The notes under the pieces are model-generated. The model worked only from the letters and a program-made list of their open reading frames with translations. It did no database searches and was not told the DNA's origin. Below are positions 7,279-15,492 of a DNA stretch of 39,536 nucleotides, piece after piece. The translations under genes and the position numbers were made by a program. The DNA lies in assembly GCA_017744515.1 (NCBI GenBank), contig JAGIBF010000076.1, positions 1-39,536 on the forward strand, given 5' to 3'. The stretch comes from Niastella sp. (GTDB lineage: Bacteria; Bacteroidota; Bacteroidia; Chitinophagales; Chitinophagaceae). Numbering within the stretch: position 1 is the stretch's first letter; every line of letters begins with the position of its first letter.

Positions 7279-8106
7279 TTACTTCAGATTTTCTTCAATA
7301 AGTTGCTGCAGATCATTGGCCAGCAGAGAGGTTATGGAACCGGGAGCACCGGTACCAATCACCTGTCCATCGACTTTCACTACCGGCAGGATGTTTTTGG
7401 TAGTGCTGGTAATAAAAGCCTCTTTAGCCTGGTAAACATCCTGCAAGGTCACTTCTTTTTCTTTTACGGCAAAGCGGGCAGCAGCAAGCGCCAGCACCTG
7501 TTTGCGGATCACACCTTGCAGGATATGATGCCCGGGTGTTACGATGGTGTCGTTGGCGGTAACGATAAAGAAATTGGAGCGCGGGCACTCCGTGACAGCA
7601 TTGTTTTGATGATACAGTACATCCTGTGCCTGCTGTTGTTTCACAAACGACTGCAGCCACACGGCCATCAGGTAGTCGATGCTTTTGGCAGCAGGCAATT
7701 GCCGTTGGTGCGGGTAAGTAGCGAGGTGCATGCCGGTTGTCTGCAGCGCGCGGTTGTCGGGCAGTGCTTGTTGTGTTATGATGAGGTTGGGTGAGCTTAA
7801 GGTATAGCCATCTGCCGAATACCCGCCGGTGAGGGTGATGCGGATGCCGGAGTCAGGAATATTGTTATGTGCCATCAACTGCTGCAGGAGGTCTTTCAAT
7901 ACTTCGCGTGAATAACTCACGGGCAGCTGCAGGATGGAGGCGGATTGATAAAACCGGTCGAGGTGGTCTTCGAGAAAAATGGGTTTGTTCTTAAGCGTCT
8001 TGAAGAAATCGAAGATGCCATAACCCCTTTGAATAGCCAGATCGTTTACGCGGAGAGATGCCTTTTCTGCGGGAATGATTTCGTTATTGATAATAGTATA
8101 CAGCAT
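7279..8106 (-). CDS. PLP-dependent class IV aminotransferase (D-amino-acid / branched-chain / ADC-lyase type)
   Basis: This 275-residue protein has the fold-type IV signature. RGYGIFDFFKTLKN (27-40) is the N-terminal substrate loop, Lys141 in AAKSIDY should carry PLP, and NNAVTECPRSNFFIV (168-182) holds the conserved Glu173. The family includes D-alanine transaminase, branched-chain aminotransferase and aminodeoxychorismate lyase. At 275 residues without the BCAT extension, the first or last fits best. It starts one base after the stop of the P1 peptidase gene, so the two are almost certainly co-transcribed. Because P1 peptidases of the DmpA type can release D-amino acids, a D-amino-acid transaminase role is an attractive inference, not a demonstrated one. 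Confidence 0.85.
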   Translation of the reverse strand: MLYTIINNEIIPAEKASLRVNDLAIQRGYGIFDFFKTLKNKPIFLEDHLDRFYQSASILQLPVSYSREVLKDLLQQLMAHNNIPDSGIRITLTGGYSADGYTLSSPNLIITQQALPDNRALQTTGMHLATYPHQRQLPAAKSIDYLMAVWLQSFVKQQQAQDVLYHQNNAVTECPRSNFFIVTANDTIVTPGHHILQGVIRKQVLALAAARFAVKEKEVTLQDVYQAKEAFITSTTKNILPVVKVDGQVIGTGAPGSITSLLANDLQQLIEENLK

Positions 8107-8107
8107 A

Positions 8108-9235
8108 TTATCGGAGGCGATTGTATTTTTTCAAAATGGGCAGCACTTTATCTTTTGGCAATGCTTCCACCACATGTCCTTTTGAACCGGTAGTGCTGGT
8201 AGCGGTGAAAAGAGAATTGATGATGGCCTCTTCCGTAGCTTCGATAGCCGCCATAAATAAAGGGGTAACAGCGTCGTTGTTCAACAGGCTGACTGTTTGC
8301 AAAGGCTGTGCAGTATTATAAGGCACGCGGATGGAGTCGGCAGTAGAAAAAGCGATCACATAATCACCGCTGCCATTGGAGGCGATGCCGCCGGTTTTGG
8401 CCAATCCCATAAAAGCCCTTTTGGCAAGGCGTTGCAGGTTACGCGCATCCAGCGGAGCATTGGTAGCCACCACGATCATGCACGAGCCATCTACATTGTT
8501 CAGTAGTTGATCACTGAAGGAAAACTTGCCCAATTCCTCTCCTACGGGTGCTCCATCTATTTGTAGCACACCGCCAAAGTTGGTTTGCACCAGCACGCCC
8601 ACGGTGTAGCCGCCAAGATTGGCCGGCAGCTTGCGCGAAGCAGTACCAATGCCTCCTTTAAATCCAAAGCAAACGGTGCCGGTACCGGCGCCAACACATC
8701 CTTCTTTAACTGCACCGGAAGCAGCCTGCTGTATGGCTGCACGCACATCATTTTTGGTCACATGTTGCCCGCGTATATCATTCAACCATCCATCGTTGGT
8801 TTCACCTACCACCGCATTGACGGATTGTACATTTTCATTACCTTTTTGCTGCAGGGTATATTCTATCACGGCGTTCATGCCGGTAGCTACGCCGAGGGTA
8901 TTGGTAAGGATCACCGGTGTTTCGAGATTGCCCAGCTCCTGTACCTGGGTGGTGCCTGCCAGTTTGCCAAACCCGTTGCCGGTATAAACAGCGGCTGGCA
9001 CTTTTTGCTGAAAGATATTGCCGTCATAAGGTAGAATAGCTGTTACGCCCGTTCTGATGGAGTCTCCTTTGATGAGGGTGGTGTGCCCCACTTTTACGCC
9101 GGGTACATCGGTAATAGCATTCCAGGTGCCGGGTTTCATAACGCCGATCTGAATGCCATGATCACGCGCACGTTGTTGTGCATTGATAAATAGCACACCC
9201 AACAACATTACAATAGATAGCAGAAGTCTTAACAT
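8108..9235 (-). CDS. P1-family (DmpA/BapA-type) self-processing aminopeptidase, exported
   Basis: The 375-residue protein has an N-terminal signal peptide (MLRLLLSIVMLLGVLFINAQ) then the family start NAITDVPGVKVGHTTL. VGETNDGWLNDIRG and AGTGTVCFGFKGGIGTASR follow, then DGSCMIVVATNAPL. In DmpA, autocleavage occurs before a serine near residue 250 that becomes the nucleophile of the beta subunit; here Gly250-Ser251 in that last motif fits. Family members are L-aminopeptidase/D-amidases or beta-peptidyl aminopeptidases. ATG 9235 is chosen since it places the signal peptide first; longer in-frame starts to 9322 are unlikely. It is followed after 1 base by the class IV aminotransferase. Confidence 0.88.
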   Translation of the reverse strand: MLRLLLSIVMLLGVLFINAQQRARDHGIQIGVMKPGTWNAITDVPGVKVGHTTLIKGDSIRTGVTAILPYDGNIFQQKVPAAVYTGNGFGKLAGTTQVQELGNLETPVILTNTLGVATGMNAVIEYTLQQKGNENVQSVNAVVGETNDGWLNDIRGQHVTKNDVRAAIQQAASGAVKEGCVGAGTGTVCFGFKGGIGTASRKLPANLGGYTVGVLVQTNFGGVLQIDGAPVGEELGKFSFSDQLLNNVDGSCMIVVATNAPLDARNLQRLAKRAFMGLAKTGGIASNGSGDYVIAFSTADSIRVPYNTAQPLQTVSLLNNDAVTPLFMAAIEATEEAIINSLFTATSTTGSKGHVVEALPKDKVLPILKKYNRLR

Positions 9236-9253
9236 GGTAACAAGTGATATGGG

Positions 9254-9284
9254 TAAAATTAAGTAAGAAAAGCAACGGCGCAAA
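9254..9284 (-). promoter_or_regulatory. Candidate promoter of the P1 peptidase/aminotransferase operon
   Basis: TTTG (9281-9284) and TAATTTTA (9254-9261, one base off TAnnTTTG) are separated by 19 bases on the minus strand, ending 18 bases before the ATG at 9235. It fits the Bacteroidota promoter spacing, but single-site matches of this kind are common. Confidence 0.35.
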
Positions 9285-9301
9285 GAAGCCACTCGCTCTT
9301 C

Positions 9302-9370
9302 TGTCATTTCGAACAGAGCCATTAAGAATTAAAAAGACGTACGAAGTAGCGGCGCAGTGAGAAATCTGCT
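9302..9370. repeat. Intergenic stretch resembling a dispersed TGTCATTTCGAAC-type repeat
   Basis: TGTCATTTCGAAC (9302-9314) and GTGAGAAATCTGCT near 9357-9370 look like the two ends of a short dispersed element common in Bacteroidota intergenic DNA. Only one copy is in the window, so this rests on recollection of such repeats and not on internal comparison. The rest of the 9236-9441 gap holds the P1 promoter candidate and the M16 terminator. Confidence 0.25.
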
Positions 9371-9392
9371 ATCGAAGCAAATAGGAAAATAC

Positions 9393-9420
9393 AAAGGCTG
9401 CTCCCGCAGGAACAGCCTTT
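9393..9420 (-). terminator. Terminator hairpin downstream of the M16 peptidase gene
   Basis: On the minus strand AAAGGCTGTTCC-TGCG-GGAGCAGCCTTT forms a 12-bp stem with one G-U pair and a 4-base loop. It lies 21 bases after the M16 stop and is followed by a moderately T-rich stretch (TTTGTATTTTCC counted from the stem end). Confidence 0.65.
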
Positions 9421-9441
9421 GCTATACTGGTGGTCTTTCTG

Positions 9442-12342
9442 TTAAAATCCTCTTTTGGCGGCAGGGTTGCCATCGGCATCCACCTCTACGATTTCATAGC
9501 CCAGTCTTTTCAGTCCAGGCAGGATCAGGTCTTTGTCACCCACCAGCACAATGTTCATCTTATTCACATCGAGATACTTTTTGGCAATGCCGGTAATATC
9601 TTTAGCAGTGATAGATTCCTGTATTTTGCTTTGCTGGCTTACATAATCGGGCGACAGATTGTATTGTTGCAGGCGTCCGATGAAAGCTGCTTTCTGTATA
9701 CCGGTTTCATAATTCCGGGCATCACTTTGGCCAATGGATTTTTTCATGAATGCCAGCTCCGCTGCAGTAGGGCCATCAGCTGCATAGTTCCTGATCTCCT
9801 TCATTACTTCATACAAAGCACTATCGGTAGCGCCGGCCTTGATGCCGCTGCTGAAGGTGAACAGGCCGGAATATTTACTGCCGGAGAAGCCGCTTCTTGC
9901 TCCATACGTCCATCCTTTGTCTTCACGCAGGTTGAGGTTTACCCGGCTGTTGAAAGCGCCGCCCAATATATAGTTGGCCAGCGTGGCACGGTAAAACTCA
10001 CCGGTAGCGTCATACTTAAGACCCGTAACATAGCCTACCCTGAATTCCGTTTGCGCTGCTTTGGGAACATCTACAAGGTAGATCTTTGTTTTGCTCACAG
10101 GCAATGCAGCGGCGGGTGTTGGCAGGCTAAATGATTTCGCCGGCAGCTTGCTGAGGAAAGAAAGCTTCGGAAGAATAGCTGCCTCTTTGATGTCGCCCAC
10201 GATAACGATTTTACCATCTTCAGAAGTAATATAATTATCATAGTAACGCTGTATATCCTCAAACTTGACATTGTTGATAGTTTCGGTGGTACCATCATCC
10301 GGAATACCGAGAATGTTGTTGCTGCCATAGTTCAGTTTGGCGTATAAGTTAGTAGCTACGCCGGCCGGTTGGGTTTTGGCATTCTTCAACCGTTGTTCCA
10401 GTTGCCTTTTGGTCCTGTTGAATGCTTCCTCGCTGAATTTTGGATAGAGCATTCTTTCTTCCAGTATTTGCAGGGTTTTATCCAGGTTGTCTTTCAGGCT
10501 TTGTACAGTAAATACGATCGCATCATCTGAATTACTCACACCAACTGAGCTGCCCAGCATTTGTAGCTCCTGCGATATTTGCTCACTGCTGTAGTTTTTG
10601 GTGTCTTCATTCATCATGGAGGAGAAGAGGCCTACCCAGCCTGCTTTGGAAAGATCGTTGGATTCCAGTAATCTGCCTCCTTTAAGTGAAATGCTCACTG
10701 TAACTACGGGGATCTCCGTATTCTCAGTGCCAATCACCTTCATCTTATTGGGCAAAGTGGCTTTCCAGAAAGCAGGAACTTTCACTACGGGGTTAGGACC
10801 TGAACCAGGTTGCCTGGTGCGATCGAAATTATCTTTTGCCTTTGTGTACGTCAATCCGGCATAGCCGTAATCTGGTGCTTTGTAATGTGATTTATCGATG
10901 GTATAATTATCATCGGCTGCTTTCAGGTTTTCCTGTCCTTTCGTTACCACACTTACCACCACGCGGCTTTTGCCTTTGATGTATTTTTCATACGCCTTCA
11001 TTACATCTTCTTTGGTGAGGCTGCTGTACTGTTGCTGCAGCTTGGCCAGCATATTGGGATTGCCGGTAAACGTTTGGAAAGCTGCCAGCTGGCTTACTTT
11101 GCCCGATACGCTGGAAAGCCCGTTGATGACACGGCTTTCATAACCGGTCTTGAATTTCTGAATGTCATCATCCGTAATACCTCTTTTTTCAAACTCAGCC
11201 AATGCTTCCTTCACCAGCGTTTCCATTTCTGCCAAAGACTTGCCGGGGTAAGGAGTTACCGAAATAGAAAATTCACCGGCCAGCTCACTAAAGCTGCTAT
11301 TGGCACTGGCTTGCAGTGCCTTCTGATCTTTAATGAGCGTTTGGTATAAGACGGAGTTGCGGTTGCCACCACCTCCGCCACCACGGCCACCCCTGCCGCC
11401 TCCACCACCTCCGCCGCCGAGCACTTGGGCCAGGCAGGAAAGAGCAGGAGCATCAGCCGAGTAATCGGGAACAGTGGGATATACAATACGCAATTGAGGA
11501 GTCCGGGCGTAGTTGTCAGTATAACTTACATAGCGGTCCTTGTCCAACACCACGGGCTCGAGCTTCACAGGAGCTACTTCCGGACCACGGGGAATGCTGC
11601 CGAAATATTTATCAGCCAGTTTCACTACATCGGCTGCTTTTACATCACCGCCAACAGTGAGCGTAGCATTGTTGGGACCATACCAGCGAAGGAAAAAGTT
11701 TTTAAGGTCCGACAGGCTTACGCGATTCAGCTCTTCTACATAACCAATGGTAAGCCAGGAATAGGGATGGCCATAAGGATACAGGTTTTTGGCAGTTACC
11801 TCGCCTGTCAAACCATAAGGCTGGTTATCGTAATTCTGCCCCCTTTCATTTTTTACAGTGGCCCGCTGCACTTCAAACTTTTGCTGGGTCACAGCATCGA
11901 GCAGGAAACCCATGCGGTCGGCTTCCAGCCACAACATTTTTTCCAGTTGGTTGGCAGGAACAGTTTCGTAGTAATTGGTCCTGTCGCGGTTGGTACTGCC
12001 ATTGAGCGTGCCGCCAGCTTCAGTAACTATTTTGAAGTGTTGTTCATCACCTACATGATCGCTTCCCTGAAACATCATGTGCTCGAAGAAATGTGCGAAG
12101 CCCGATTTGCCGATCTCTTCGCGGGCAGAACCAACGTGATAGGTGACATCTACATGGATAACGGGATCGCTGTGGTCTTCATGTACCACCACAGTGAGGC
12201 CATTGGGAAGTACATATTTCTCGTAAGGAATTACCAGTTCGTCGCCTGTTTTGGTAATTTTTTCTACCAGCTTTCCCTGTGCCTGGAGGTTGTGCCAGAT
12301 ACAAAAAGACAAGGCAGCCAGCAGTAGTAGTTTCTGTTTCAT
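9442..12342 (-). CDS. Secreted M16-family (insulinase/pitrilysin-like) two-repeat zinc peptidase
   Basis: A 966-residue protein with a signal peptide (MKQKLLLLAALSFCIWHNLQ, then AQ). The N-terminal M16 unit has the inverted zinc motif HFFEH (84-88) and the distal ligand Glu166 in VKNERGQN, so it should be catalytic. The second half lacks HxxEH but keeps the R/Y element LREDKGWTYGARSGF typical of the non-catalytic partner unit, making a fused active/inactive pair like other Bacteroidota exported M16 peptidases. It probably degrades short peptides in the periplasm. A run of 18 residues made of Gly and Arg (309-326) interrupts the usual LGGG-x-x-S-LYQ loop. ATG 12342 is chosen over a TTG-type extension to 12366. 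Confidence 0.92.
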   Translation of the reverse strand: MKQKLLLLAALSFCIWHNLQAQGKLVEKITKTGDELVIPYEKYVLPNGLTVVVHEDHSDPVIHVDVTYHVGSAREEIGKSGFAHFFEHMMFQGSDHVGDEQHFKIVTEAGGTLNGSTNRDRTNYYETVPANQLEKMLWLEADRMGFLLDAVTQQKFEVQRATVKNERGQNYDNQPYGLTGEVTAKNLYPYGHPYSWLTIGYVEELNRVSLSDLKNFFLRWYGPNNATLTVGGDVKAADVVKLADKYFGSIPRGPEVAPVKLEPVVLDKDRYVSYTDNYARTPQLRIVYPTVPDYSADAPALSCLAQVLGGGGGGGGRGGRGGGGGGNRNSVLYQTLIKDQKALQASANSSFSELAGEFSISVTPYPGKSLAEMETLVKEALAEFEKRGITDDDIQKFKTGYESRVINGLSSVSGKVSQLAAFQTFTGNPNMLAKLQQQYSSLTKEDVMKAYEKYIKGKSRVVVSVVTKGQENLKAADDNYTIDKSHYKAPDYGYAGLTYTKAKDNFDRTRQPGSGPNPVVKVPAFWKATLPNKMKVIGTENTEIPVVTVSISLKGGRLLESNDLSKAGWVGLFSSMMNEDTKNYSSEQISQELQMLGSSVGVSNSDDAIVFTVQSLKDNLDKTLQILEERMLYPKFSEEAFNRTKRQLEQRLKNAKTQPAGVATNLYAKLNYGSNNILGIPDDGTTETINNVKFEDIQRYYDNYITSEDGKIVIVGDIKEAAILPKLSFLSKLPAKSFSLPTPAAALPVSKTKIYLVDVPKAAQTEFRVGYVTGLKYDATGEFYRATLANYILGGAFNSRVNLNLREDKGWTYGARSGFSGSKYSGLFTFSSGIKAGATDSALYEVMKEIRNYAADGPTAAELAFMKKSIGQSDARNYETGIQKAAFIGRLQQYNLSPDYVSQQSKIQESITAKDITGIAKKYLDVNKMNIVLVGDKDLILPGLKRLGYEIVEVDADGNPAAKRGF

Positions 12343-12590
12343 GATCTGCGTTTTGGTTAAAAGCAATAAACAAGTTAGGTTTTATTTGACGTTAATTCGG
12401 CCTTCACCCTGTACACTGATATATAATTAATCGGGTATTAATGTATTATATTGGTTGGCTGCCCGTTGTCTTCAAAAAACCGTTTAAACACTCCTTTTCT
12501 GTCTCACAAAAACTATTTACATTGAGTCACTTATCGTCCGTTCCCTGTTGTACTGGTAATCTATTCTTTTCACCCTTTAACAACTTAACA

Positions 12591-14582
12591 GTGAGCGAAA
12601 ATCAGGCAAGCAGCCCCATTTCCCTAACCAGTGATACTGCGATTAGTCAAATCGATAACAGTCAGCAACTCCCCCTTTTAAAAACGCCTTTCGGGAAGAT
12701 TGCGCTGGCATTATCGGGCGGTGGTTTCCGGGCAGCCTCGTACAGCATTGGCGCCATGGCCTACCTCGATTACCTGAAGTACAAAGATGAGAATGGCAAT
12801 GAGCGCAATCTGCTGGAGAACGTACAGTTCATTTCTTCGGCATCCGGGGGAAGCTTTGCAGGCATGTTGTACAGTGCTTATATAAAACAGGGAAAGTCTT
12901 TCAAAGATGCCTATGATAAAATAAAGACTTTCATGAACGGAACGGGATTACTGGAGGAAGTGCTTAAGCTGATCAATAACGACAGCGAGTGGGAGGGACG
13001 GGAAAAGAGCCGGAACTTCATCAATGCTTTTTCCCGGATCTACGACAAGGAACTGTTTGATGGAAAAACATTTGGCGTATACTGGAATGCCGGTAATGAT
13101 ATTGAAGTATGTGTGAATGCAACGGAATTTTACCGGGGCATTTCTTTCCGTTTTCAAACAGACGGAAAGCTCCCTGTAACAGATGAGGAGGAGAAAGGAA
13201 AAACAGGCAATGCTTATATTTTCTTCGATACGGATACAGACAATAACCTGCGTACGCTGCAACAGGTTAAGCTGGGCGATATACTGGCAGCTTCGTCGTG
13301 CTTCCCGGCCGGCTTTGAGCCGATCATATATCCACGTGATTTCACCTACAAAGGCCTCGACAGCAGCGCGCTGCAACAGGCCATGATCATTACGGATTAC
13401 AACAACGCGAAGCGGTCACTGGATATGCCTGTAGGATTGATGGATGGCGGCATTAATGACAACCAGGGAATGAGCAGCGCTATGCTGGCCGATAAAAGAA
13501 GACGTAGGGAAAACAAGGAAAATGGCTTCGACCTGATCATTGCTACAGATGTGGCCAGCTATTTCATGGATCCTTATGTGCCACCTGCAGTTAATGAGAA
13601 AGGTTCACGCGGGCAAAGTATCACAGACTATGTGAAAGGCTTTAAAAAAACCTTGCGTGGCATCAACAAGACCGTTAACATAATGGGTATCGCCGCTATT
13701 GTAATGTTGTTGGCAGCCATTGGACTCCTGAATTTTACAGGCGACGGCGGATGGCGGAATATTGGATACCTGCTCCTGTCGCCAGCCATATTATTATTGT
13801 TGATAGTAGCATTTATTATCGGCTATCGGTTGGGTAATCCCCTGTTGAAACGAATCACGCGCTTTTTTAACGCTTCCGACCGGGAACTGGTAACAACTAT
13901 TAAGGAAGGCATGCCGGCGGTGGCCAATTTCTCCGATGATTCCATACAGTTGTTGGTTAAATACCTGAAAGATTCTCCGGTGGGTGTAGTAGAGCAAATG
14001 CTCAGCGCCCGTGTCAATTCCATGTTGAGCCTGGTGCTGGAAGTAAACCTGAAGCAGACACGCCGGCTGATCTTCGATAGCTTCTATGGCAATGCTATGT
14101 GGAATAACCGCAGGGTCTTTAACGTGATCTATGAATTGAGCTTATTCAATAAGGTGGCAAGGGAAAGCAAGATCGTAGAGAAGTTTTCAGGATACACAAC
14201 CGGCGACAAGGAGGCAGATGCGGCATGGGGCAAAGGTTGTATAGAACTTTTAACGAAAGGGTGTGAGCAAATGATATCCACTGCCGAAGATGCCCGTACC
14301 ATGGGCACTACTTTGTGGTACGATTCGAAAGATGCCGGCAACGACCGCATGAAAAAGGTAATAGCCTGCGGCCAATTTACCACCTGCGCCAAGATGTTGG
14401 AATATGCATTGGTGATAGATCGTTTGCTGGAGATAGCAGACAAGAAGCCATCTGCGAAAAAAGAGCTTGATTTTTCTGATTACGGAAAGCGTATGTTTAA
14501 AGAGTTACGCCAAAAGCTGGAATCAGACTGGATAAAGTTTAAGCAAGACCCTTATTTTGTATATAAGGCTTACGAGAAGTAA
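12591..14582 (+). CDS. Patatin-like phospholipase with two membrane helices
   Basis: The patatin domain begins with the oxyanion loop ALSGGGFRAASYS, the nucleophile elbow SASGGS and the catalytic Asp in DGGINDNQG, giving the Ser/Asp dyad of patatin acyl hydrolases. The elbow has Ser where GxSxG usually has its first Gly. After the domain two hydrophobic helices (IMGIAAIVMLLAAIGLL and IGYLLLSPAILLLLIVAF) anchor it, followed by about 230 residues with no domain I recognise. The start is uncertain. The frame is open from ATG 12441, but the 50 extra codons look non-coding, so GTG 12591, 35 codons before the domain, is preferred. It likely releases fatty acids from membrane phospholipids. It is divergent from the M16 gene. 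Confidence 0.85.
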   Translation: MSENQASSPISLTSDTAISQIDNSQQLPLLKTPFGKIALALSGGGFRAASYSIGAMAYLDYLKYKDENGNERNLLENVQFISSASGGSFAGMLYSAYIKQGKSFKDAYDKIKTFMNGTGLLEEVLKLINNDSEWEGREKSRNFINAFSRIYDKELFDGKTFGVYWNAGNDIEVCVNATEFYRGISFRFQTDGKLPVTDEEEKGKTGNAYIFFDTDTDNNLRTLQQVKLGDILAASSCFPAGFEPIIYPRDFTYKGLDSSALQQAMIITDYNNAKRSLDMPVGLMDGGINDNQGMSSAMLADKRRRRENKENGFDLIIATDVASYFMDPYVPPAVNEKGSRGQSITDYVKGFKKTLRGINKTVNIMGIAAIVMLLAAIGLLNFTGDGGWRNIGYLLLSPAILLLLIVAFIIGYRLGNPLLKRITRFFNASDRELVTTIKEGMPAVANFSDDSIQLLVKYLKDSPVGVVEQMLSARVNSMLSLVLEVNLKQTRRLIFDSFYGNAMWNNRRVFNVIYELSLFNKVARESKIVEKFSGYTTGDKEADAAWGKGCIELLTKGCEQMISTAEDARTMGTTLWYDSKDAGNDRMKKVIACGQFTTCAKMLEYALVIDRLLEIADKKPSAKKELDFSDYGKRMFKELRQKLESDWIKFKQDPYFVYKAYEK

Positions 14583-14683
14583 CTATCGTGATCGCTAACA
14601 TCGAACCCATCCTGAAAGAGAATGGATTGATCTGATCATCGGGTGGCACGGTTTTTTAATCACGCATTAATAAACACCACATC

Positions 14684-14806
14684 ATGAGAAATTGGCTTCG
14701 GACACTGATCGCCGGTTACGGCGCATACAAATGGGGAGGCGGCTGCCTTGGCACCATTGTCGTTTTCATGCTTATTTACTGGATATTAGGCTGGGGAGGC
14801 TGTTAG
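14684..14806 (+). CDS. 40-residue glycine-rich membrane miniprotein
   Basis: A short frame encodes MRNWLRTLIAGYGAYKWGGG followed by a CLGTIVVFMLIYWILGWGGC tail. It has a basic amphipathic N-terminus, a Gly-rich turn, one strongly hydrophobic helix and a terminal cysteine. Aromatic and glycine content and clean codon structure make it look like a real small membrane protein, and I recall similar short conserved hypotheticals in Bacteroidota, without being able to search here. It sits alone between the patatin and DUF1415 genes on the same strand. No Shine-Dalgarno is visible, which is normal for this phylum. Its function is unknown. Confidence 0.55.
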   Translation: MRNWLRTLIAGYGAYKWGGGCLGTIVVFMLIYWILGWGGC

Positions 14807-14862
14807 CAAAAGCACTACTCTGAACTCCAGACTCTTGACGCTGAACTCGTACCTTTACGCCG

Positions 14863-15408
14863 ATGGAACCAACAACGGCACAGGTCATTGAGCAAACCCG
14901 GAAATGGATCACAGACGTGGTGATAGCCTGCAACTTCTGCCCTTTTGCATCACGGGAGGTAAAACGCAACAGCATTCATTACCAGGTAGAGGCGGGCACA
15001 AGCATTGAGAATGCCCTTACTATTATGCTGCAGGAATGCAAACGTCTCGATGAGCACCCTGAAGTTGAAACCATCTTACTCATTTTCCCCAACGCATTTA
15101 AGTCATTTGATCAATACCTCGATTTGGTAAGCAAGGCTGACAAACTCCTGAAGAAAAAAGAATACGAAGGCATTTACCAGGTAGCCAGTTTCCATCCCGA
15201 CTATCGTTTTGCCGGTGCACCTGCCGATGACGCGGCCAACTTCACCAACCGCTCCATTTATCCCATGCTACACCTGCTGCGCGAGGCCAGCATTGAACAG
15301 GCGCTGAAACGTTATCCCGATCCTGACAGCATCCCTGCCGGCAATATTGACTTCGCCCGGAATAAAGGTATTACCTACATGAAGATGTTGCGCGATAGTT
15401 GCCTGTAA
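14863..15408 (+). CDS. DUF1415 family protein
   Basis: The 181-residue protein begins with the DUF1415 hallmark RKWITDVVIACNFCPFASRE and includes QVASFHPDYRFAGAPADDAANFTNRSIYP-like family sequence (residues about 107-135). It ends with NIDFARNKGITYMKML. Conserved Cys, His and Asp residues suggest a small cytoplasmic enzyme or binding protein, but the family has no established function. Its length is normal for the family. It has no signal peptide or membrane segment. TACCTTTA just before the ATG resembles a -7 element, which would leave an extremely short leader. Confidence 0.85.
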   Translation: MEPTTAQVIEQTRKWITDVVIACNFCPFASREVKRNSIHYQVEAGTSIENALTIMLQECKRLDEHPEVETILLIFPNAFKSFDQYLDLVSKADKLLKKKEYEGIYQVASFHPDYRFAGAPADDAANFTNRSIYPMLHLLREASIEQALKRYPDPDSIPAGNIDFARNKGITYMKMLRDSCL

Positions 15409-15492
15409 CAACAGGGCAATTTTTTTCCTATCTCCAAAAACGGGTAGGAGCCTCACTTATCTACCAGTATTAGTGAAGGAGAAGTAAAGAAA

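Noticed and set aside
11365..11418. Poly-Gly tract as evidence for a frameshift or sequencing error
   Set aside because: The frame continues cleanly on both sides into conserved M16 sequence, and the tract length is a multiple of three with mixed codons.
11425..12327. 300-codon plus-strand open frame inside the M16 gene
   Set aside because: It overlaps the HFFEH zinc-peptidase coding region on the other strand, and its translation has no recognisable domain.
12441..12590. 50-codon N-terminal extension of the patatin protein from ATG 12441
   Set aside because: The residues are atypical (cysteine pair, no signal peptide, T-rich codons unlike the rest), and the region is the natural promoter area of the divergent pair.
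15409..15492. Possible bidirectional terminator between DUF1415 and the lipid kinase
   Set aside because: The only dyad (CCTCACT with AGTGAAGG) needs a bulge and a long loop; too weak to call.
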